From assembly GCA_034770075.1 (NCBI GenBank), contig CM068380.1:38954695-39018694 (forward strand): DNA of 64,000 nucleotides, written 5' to 3'. Position numbers and translations under genes: made by a program. The notes beneath the pieces are model-generated. The model saw only the letters and a program-made list of their open reading frames with translations. It ran no database searches and had not been told where the DNA came from. Positions 57,656-64,000 of this stretch are shown here, one piece after another (position 1 is the first letter of the stretch; the number at the start of each line of letters is the position of its first letter). The DNA is from Aralia elata. Its lineage: Eukaryota; Streptophyta; Magnoliopsida; Apiales; Araliaceae.

Positions 57656-58486
57656 TCACTGCACGTCGTGCCGGATCCGAGCCTGCTGACCAGAGAATGC
57701 TCCATCCCCTACCCTGCGACGTACAGAGCGACTAGACTCCCCTACCTCAGTCCGAGGTCTCCTGTATGCTGCATCTAGAACATGTCCTAGGGTCTCAATC
57801 CTCACCGCTCTAGCCTCTAACCGGTCCTCCATTAGGTCAACTCTACTCGCTGCTCTGACCCAGGCGTCCCTCACTCGGACATTCTCCGCAACCTCTAGCC
57901 CAATCTCGAACCTCATGGCCTCCTGTTTGGCCTTTAGGTGGGCGATCTGCAGATCCTTCTGCTCCAGCCTCTCTCTCAACTCAGCGTTCCGGGCCACCAA
58001 CTGATGTAGCAGTGGTCCGATCTGCTGTGCTGAGGACTCGTAGCCCTGTAGCTGTGCCTTCGCCACTCCCAAGTCATGCTCAAGCTGATAGGCCAGGTCT
58101 CTATACTGGTCCTCTCGGATCTGGTGGGTCTGATTCTGCTCCTCCAGGTGAGCTATCCGATCCTCCAGCTCCTCGGTCCTGCTGGTCAGTCCCTCTATAA
58201 TATCGTAGGCAGTGGACCCCATGCCATCCACGTAAGCAGGTGGCTCCTCTCCCTCGGTCTCAGGGTCCTCCTCCTCAGCATCAGGGTCCTGACTACCGGA
58301 CCTCATCACCCTACCTACCACTGGCTCTGGTAGCTCCCTCTGGTAGTCCTCCTCTGGCTCAGACTCCTCTAGCGGTACCCCTGGGGCAATAGGAGCATAC
58401 CCCACCAGCTGCTCAGCAACCACTGGGATATCCAGGAATGTCTCCTCCTCCTTTTGGGTCCCACTAGTCCTTCCTATATCAGTCAT
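57656..58486 (-). CDS. ORF0 of element D: acidic/coiled-coil accessory protein, 276 aa
   Basis: Open from ATG at 58486 (MTDIGRTSG); an in-frame ATG at 58501 exists, but MTDIG is shared with E and follows TGTGTGATTGTAGG. Plan: acidic N-terminus (EESEPEEDYQRELPEP, DAEEEDPETEGEE); EEPPAYVDGMGSTAYDIIEGL; heptad region to about residue 240 (TEELEDRIAHLEEQNQ, ARNAELRERLEQKDLQIAHL); basic tail RRPRTEVGESSRSVRRR and ARIRHDVQ. The last residues are the same as in E. Lies 388 bp ahead of gag, same strand. Not a recognised domain family; could be a nucleic-acid- or gag-binding accessory protein, but that is only inferred from charge and coiled coil. Confidence 0.77.
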   Translation of the reverse strand: MTDIGRTSGTQKEEETFLDIPVVAEQLVGYAPIAPGVPLEESEPEEDYQRELPEPVVGRVMRSGSQDPDAEEEDPETEGEEPPAYVDGMGSTAYDIIEGLTSRTEELEDRIAHLEEQNQTHQIREDQYRDLAYQLEHDLGVAKAQLQGYESSAQQIGPLLHQLVARNAELRERLEQKDLQIAHLKAKQEAMRFEIGLEVAENVRVRDAWVRAASRVDLMEDRLEARAVRIETLGHVLDAAYRRPRTEVGESSRSVRRRVGDGAFSGQQARIRHDVQ

Positions 58487-58703
58487 CCTACAATCACACA
58501 AAAATCATCATTAGTACAGCAATAAAATATATTCATTGAAGAAATGAAATTATATTTCATTGGGTACTACTCGACTCGATGAATTCCCCAATTCATCAAA
58601 ACCACATATAATAAATCTCCTCGATTTATCTCCTAATACTCAATACGAGTTTACTATGAAGGTTATAACCTAGGTTTCGCAATCCTAAAGTTTATAACTT
58701 ACA

Positions 58704-58715
58704 GCTTTGATACCA
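58704..58715 (-). promoter_or_regulatory. primer-binding site of element D
   Basis: TGGTATCAAAGC on the minus strand, shortly inside the 5' LTR end at 58719. Confidence 0.82.
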
Positions 58716-60119
58716 ACCTGTGACGCCCCCAAATTCGGGTCTCCCATTACCCGGATTCGGTCATCACGTTCCAATACAAATATTCACCTCTAACAACATA
58801 TGATAACTAAAATGCGGAATATAATAAACATACGTTGTTCATTACAATGGTGTTACTAGTCCCAGAATACAAAACCTTAACACTTACACAAATCCATGCC
58901 TTAAATAAAAGGTTAGGTTTTAATTACATTAACAGAAATTAACTATTCGTAAGTTTAAAATCTGTTACATGAAGCCTATTACTTCATCTTTTCTTTCCCT
59001 TTGTTCTTCCCTGACGTCTCGGGTTTAGCTGCAATGAAGTCATGATATAGCAAGGATGAGCAACGAGTTTGCTCAGCAAGTTTAAAATACAACAATAAAG
59101 ATATATCATGATGAAGGGAATATAGAAAGAGAATTCAGCAATTATCAGAAGCAATAACAATAAATGCTTTTAGAACAATTGGTAGTCGAATAGACTTTGA
59201 ACAATAACTTCCAAAGGAGTCAATAGCTAGTTGACCCTCTGGTTACTGGCTACAGAATAAGTACTTGAGGGGATCAGCCTCGCGTACGCTATGTGTATGC
59301 ATAACATTTAACTCTGCTATTTGTACCTTATTTCCGGTACGTGGGGTACTCCCCTATAATAAAAGGGGTGTTCATTCAGTCTAAGAATCCTTACCATTGA
59401 TTGGTTCGGATAGCTTTTATAAATTCTTACATACGTGCCTGACCGAGACAAGGGTTCAGACTTAATCATGAAAAGTTCGTGAATTTCAGAACTTAAGATA
59501 ATTATACGAATTCAAATGCACAAGCGCGAATGTCAATAAATACAAAGATGTGGAATAATTTTAAAAGCAATTAGACCACTTAAAGCATGCTTGGAGATAA
59601 GATTCCAGCTTAAAGAATAACTTGCAATAATGTAAGAAGTTTAGGGTTAGGAACTTGCCTGTTTGCTCAGCTACAGATATAGTTTAGCTTTAATTAATTG
59701 ACCTTGGATGACCTATCATTGGATAAAGTCGACTTATTAATTGATATGGTTATAGTTGCATATTGGCACACCTTGCTATACCATTTACGTATCAAATAAA
59801 AATTTCATCATCTATATTTAATTACTATGTAACATTAACTAAACAGAATTTAATTAATGATCTTTGGCCTTTAAAAATAGCTAATAACTAATCATAATCA
59901 CTTATTATTTCAATACTCAAATTATTAACCTTATTCGTCTCTACGTATGGGTTAATAATTCTTATTTATTATTTATAAAAATAAATAATAAATTTATCAT
60001 GGTTTAATAGCAACTACATAATAGTTGATCACTTATTTAATTATTTACACTTAGTTGCTATTCGCCTTAAGGGTAATTGGGTAATCATTATCCTTGTTCC
60101 TCATTCCACATTAATTAAA

Positions 60120-61045
60120 TATTTAATGTATTAACTTAATTACTATTAACTGAATCAAATCCTTATTTATTATTTAGTGATAAATAATAAATAATTACTT
60201 TATTAACTGCATTCATATTTAATTAAATAATAATTAAATATTTATTATCTTTATTTATTATTTATTGATAAATAATAAATAATTATTTTGTTAATTTATT
60301 CATACTTAATTATTATTTAATATTAATTAAATAGTAATTAAATATTTATTATTTTTATTTATTATTTACTAATAAATAATTATTTTATTAATTTTATTCA
60401 TACTTAATTATTATTTAATTAAATAATAATTAAATATTTATTATCTTTATTTATTATTTATTGATAAATAATAAATAATTATTTTATTAACTAATTATTA
60501 ATTAATAATAAATAATTACTTTATGGATTTTAATTACATAATAATTAACATTTAGTATCCTTATTTATTATTTAGTGAAAAATAAAATAAATAAATAATT
60601 AATTGATTAAATAATAATTAGCTATTCATTATCTTTATTTATTATTTATTGATAAATAATAAATAATTAATTTAATAAGTAAATATTTATTATCTTTATT
60701 TATTATTTAATAATAAATAATTAGTCGATTAACTTTATTCATACATAATTATTATTTAATAGTAATTAAGCAATAAGCAACTATTTAATCACTTTATTTA
60801 TATAATAAATAATTAATCTATTAATTTTTATCCATACTTGGTTATTATTTAATAGTAGTTAAACAATAACCAAATATTTATTAGCTTTATTTATTATTTA
60901 ATTATTATTCAATATCAAATAATAATTAAATGATTATTTTATTGACTTTATTCATTATTATTTAATATGAATTAAATAATAATTAACTATTTATTTTCTT
61001 TATTTATTAATTATTGATAATTAATAGTAATTATTATATTAGCTT
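60120..61045. repeat. AT-rich palindromic tandem array in 5' LTR of D
   Basis: Units with TTATTATTTATTGATAAATA and TTCATACTTAATTATTATTT, the reverse complement of the array in E. Unit number and order differ from E. Confidence 0.8.
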
Positions 61046-61751
61046 TGTCCCTTAACAGTTGTCCAAACATTCACTACAAACCCAGTTTTATATCGCAACC
61101 ATAACCCAATACACAGTATGATACCAACTGTTTACATCCCAACAATATCACACAATCCTCAAATAATGTATAGTATGAACTAAAACCATCACTGCTAGAG
61201 CCTTTATGGTGCATTAACCACAGTTTCCCAACAGAGACTTAACACAATACAAATTTCCCAAACATAAAACCAAACAAAAATTCACACGAACTGATACCAG
61301 ATTTCTCAAATCAAACTCAAACGAAATTAACACAATCCAATACAAAGAATAATCCAGTTAATACAGTACCCATAATCAATTTAACCAATACAGGGAATAG
61401 TTTGATTGAATATGGTACCTAGACAATTGATTTCAACACAGAGAACCACATACTCCAATACAGAGGAAGGTTTTGGTTCAATACCATACTCAGAAACAAA
61501 TTACCCAGCACAGAAGGAAAGCAAAATAAAAATAAAGAACAAGCAACCCAATCAAACCAATGCAGTGGCTCGGTGGAATCATGGTTATACCTTGATTCCG
61601 TTCGACGGGCAGTTCTTCTTCTCCTCCCAAAATAGTTGACGAAAGCGGACATCCACGGCTAGCCCTCTCTATCTGCTCCCTTTTTCTATCGGCGCCTCGC
61701 TCTCGAATTTGGACTCACAGAAGCTCGGTAGCTGGGCTAGGGTTTGGACTC

Positions 61752-61759
61752 AATTTATA
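61752..61759 (-). promoter_or_regulatory. TATA box in 5' LTR of D
   Basis: TATAAATT on the minus strand, preceded by TTTTCC. This segment is missing from the 3' LTR. Confidence 0.55.
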
Positions 61760-62838
61760 GGAAAATTTTTACCCAAATTATTTGGACAATACCCAAATGA
61801 CTGGTCAATGACCGGCGGTAGGAGAAGAGTGGCCGCCGACCGATCCCATCGCCAACCTGTGAACCTGCCGGCTTTAAACCCCTCGAGCGTCGTACCCCCC
61901 ACAGGTCCAATCGCTGAAAACCTGGGACCTTTGGTCTAGGCGATGCCTGCTCGAACGCCCCCTCGAACCCTTAATCAATCCGCCGGTCAGCGCAAGCTGT
62001 CGCCGGCGATTGACAGTTTCCTTTTTCTTCCTCCCATCTCTCGCACGCTCGATTGATGGGTGGTTTAGGTCCAGCTAGGTTCGGCTATGTGAAGCCTACT
62101 CCGTCTTCCTCTCGATTGACTGATTGAGGGTTTGATTTCCCCCTTCCCTTGCTCGGTTATTCCTCTCCTAAATCAATTTCTCTCTTCTTGCTGACTTGAA
62201 CCCAGCATCTGCTTCCCAAATTGGTTTTTACCGTTTGCCCAAAACGGATCCAACCCCTCTGGCAATTCACTTGGGCTTAACCCAATAGTTGGGCCGGCTG
62301 ATTTAATTAAAACGGTGGCCCAATTGGAAAATAAGAAGACCTTGGGCTCAGCTCAAATTGGTTTGGCCCAATAGGGAATTAAAAATATGAACTCAGCCCA
62401 GTAGGAAATAAAAGGAATTTGGGTTCAACTTAGAAGAAAAGTAATGGGCCAATCTAAATAAAAGATTAGTGACCCAATTTAAAATTAATCACATGGCATT
62501 TCTAATATTCTTAATTAAATAACTAAACCAATTTATTAATTATTTAAAATATTTATTTCAACCAAAATTCTTCATTCGAATTGTTTAGTCCGATAATGGT
62601 AAAATTATTTATTAACATTCCCAAATTTTCTTGCAAATAAATTCTTAGGGTTAACCCACTAATTTATTTAACTATCAGTGAATCTCTTTAATGCACAAAA
62701 AATTATTGGACCACGTATTTATATAATTAATTACTAATGCCCACATGGATCCAACTAAATTCGTTAAATTAAATAAAAACGAATTTCATATGTTACAATA
62801 AATTGTACAAGATTTTAAAAAAATTCCTGGGCATTACA

Positions 62839-64000
62839 AGCGCTCCGTCGGCGGACCAAGGGTTCCAAAAAATCAGGGAGTCGACCGGCGACGTGACCGT
62901 GGCAGCGCAAGGCTCGAGGGCGACCGAACCAGTGCATCGGATGGGGTGATGTGGACCATCAGGGGTGCCTCCTTCCTACCAACGGTCCTTGGAAAATCGA
63001 TTGGGGTAATACCCAATTGATTTGGGTAATTTTCCTTCTATAAATTGAACCCCCCATCCCCTAAACCATAGCTGCCGAATCCTTTGTTTTGTGAGTTCCA
63101 AATTAGAAAATTTAGGGTTTGAAATCTCAGAGAGGGAAAATTTATTAGTGAATGATCGACTGGGTTGTGTACTGTGGGAGAAGGAGGAGGACAGCGGCGC
63201 GATCAAACCCAAGGTATAGAAATGGGTTATTAAGCTACTGTAATGGTTTTGTTTGATTTAGGTTACACTGTATAGTATTGTAATTGCTTGGGTTTGAAAC
63301 TCAGAACATTGTATTATAATTTTTGGAAAATCTGGTAATGTGATATTGGGTATTATATTTTCTATTGTTGGTTGTATACTTGGATTGTATTGCTTGTACT
63401 GTTGTTGGGAATCTGTTGTGATGAACCCTAAGGTTCGACAGTCTAACCTTGTGATTTAGTTTAACCAACACAGTGTTGTAGGATTCACCAAATGTTTGAT
63501 GAAAGGCTTAAACTAGGTAGTGTGAGTATCCCTGTCAGTAGCTTTACTGGGAATCAAATGTTGGTGTAGTGATTAATTAATTGATTTGGGTTAATAATAT
63601 ACTTGTAAATTAATTAGTTACTATAACTAATAAATAAAATCAATAAAGTAATTATTTATTATCAATGAATAATAAATAAAGATAATAAACATTTAATTAT
63701 TACTGATAATAGTAATTAAATAAAGTTAATAAATTAATTATTTATTATTTAATAATAAATAAAGATAATAAATATTTAACTATTATTTGATTAATAATTA
63801 AATAATAATTAAAAATGAATAAATTAGTAAGATAATAAATATTCAATTATTATTTAACTAATATTAAATAATAATTAAGTATGAATAGATTAATAAATAA
63901 AGATAATAAATATTTAATTATTATTTGAGTAATAATAATTAAGTATGAATAAAAATTTATAAATGAATTATTTATTATAAATAAAGATAATAAATATTTA
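62839..64000 (+). mobile_element. 3' LTR of element E, right part, cut by window end
   Basis: Resumes with the second AGCGC copy and CTCCGTCGGCGG, aligning with 40660 onward of the 5' LTR. It includes TATAAATT at 63039-63046 and enters the AT-rich array at about 63590, still running at the window end. Confidence 0.93.

Larger units (their letters stand above)
50649..62838 (-). mobile_element. element D: complete Tekay-like chromovirus, 12,190 bp, nearly intact
   Basis: Minus strand: 5' LTR 62838-58719, primer site, ORF0, gag-pol with a single stop, polypurine tract, 3' LTR 52682-50649. Flanked by AGCGC at 50644-50648 and 62839-62843. It sits in the 3' LTR of E, a related element in the opposite direction. 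The shared parts of its LTRs differ by roughly 1% by eye, but the 3' LTR lacks 2,088 bp. By nesting it is the youngest large insertion here. Confidence 0.94.
58719..62838 (-). mobile_element. 5' LTR of element D
   Basis: 4,120 bp. On the minus strand it starts TGTAATGCCCAGG and ends GGGGGCGTCACA. It holds TATAAATT at 61759-61752, the AT-rich array at 61045-60120 and the conserved hairpin at 59074-59058. Same LTR family as E, but clearly diverged: the starts are alignable at roughly 80% by eye. Confidence 0.92.
39890..64000 (+). mobile_element. element E: Tekay-like chromovirus, 3' LTR split by element D and cut by window end
   Basis: 5' LTR 39890-43824, Met primer site, ORF0, broken gag-pol, polypurine tract, 3' LTR starting at 49878, interrupted at 50649-62838 by element D and resumed at 62839. 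It breaks the integrase of element A. The left target copy should be GTCAG (39885-39889); the right one is outside the window. The first 770 bp of the two LTRs differ at about 12 sites by eye. Confidence 0.9.

Noticed and set aside
1..64000. Host plant genes
   Set aside because: No frame or exon-like series matches a non-transposon gene that I recognise; all longer frames belong to retrotransposons.

Overview
This window is plant nuclear DNA made almost entirely of nested LTR retrotransposons. I recognise no host protein-coding gene, rRNA, tRNA gene or CRISPR array. A plant origin follows from the plant-type lineages present: Ty3/gypsy chromovirus Tekay/Del-like elements (pol ending in a degenerate chromodomain, LTRs of 2-4 kb, initiator-Met tRNA primer site), an Athila-like gypsy element (Asp tRNA primer site), Ty1/copia and a non-autonomous Mutator-like (MULE) transposon. 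The species cannot be named from this sequence.

Layout. 1-4857: a decayed Ty1/copia RT-RNase H tail, then a ~1.8 kb LTR that is unexpectedly followed by a primer-binding site, and a non-coding AT-rich leader with a (TA)n tract. 4858-4957: a 100-N assembly gap. 4958-13724: a minus-strand Athila-like element with a gap-truncated 3' LTR, broken pol and gag, Asp-tRNA primer site and a full 5' LTR. 13725-14037: the start of a minus-strand Tekay-like element (element M). 14038-20870: a probable plus-strand LTR (F) that hosts a 547-bp MULE with a 10-bp target duplication and a 2.9 kb solo LTR (S) with a 5-bp target duplication. 20871-26670 and 39352-39889: an old, internally deleted plus-strand Tekay-like element (A), split by element C. 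26671-39346: element C, complete with GGTAC duplications, LTRs about 1% diverged, gag-pol broken. 39890 to the window end: element E, related to D, with 8 stop codons and a frameshift in gag-pol; its 3' LTR is split by element D. 50649-62838: element D, minus strand, complete with AGCGC duplications and only one premature stop in a ~1,512-codon gag-pol frame.

The insertion order can be read directly: M received F; F received A (and S and the MULE); A received C and E; E received D. The Athila-like element also sits in M.

The most unusual content is an extra reading frame (called ORF0 here) between the primer-binding site and gag in the Tekay-like elements. It encodes about 270-276 residues with an acidic N-terminus, a long heptad-rich (probably coiled-coil) middle and a basic C-terminus. 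It is fully open in C, D and E even though gag-pol is broken in C and E, and traces remain in A and M. Its ATG usually lies directly after an intron-acceptor-like pyrimidine tract plus AG, and the ~390 bp between ORF0 and gag carries repeated C-run/G-run hairpins. This looks like a conserved accessory module of these elements and is the best candidate here for an undescribed system. Its function is unknown.
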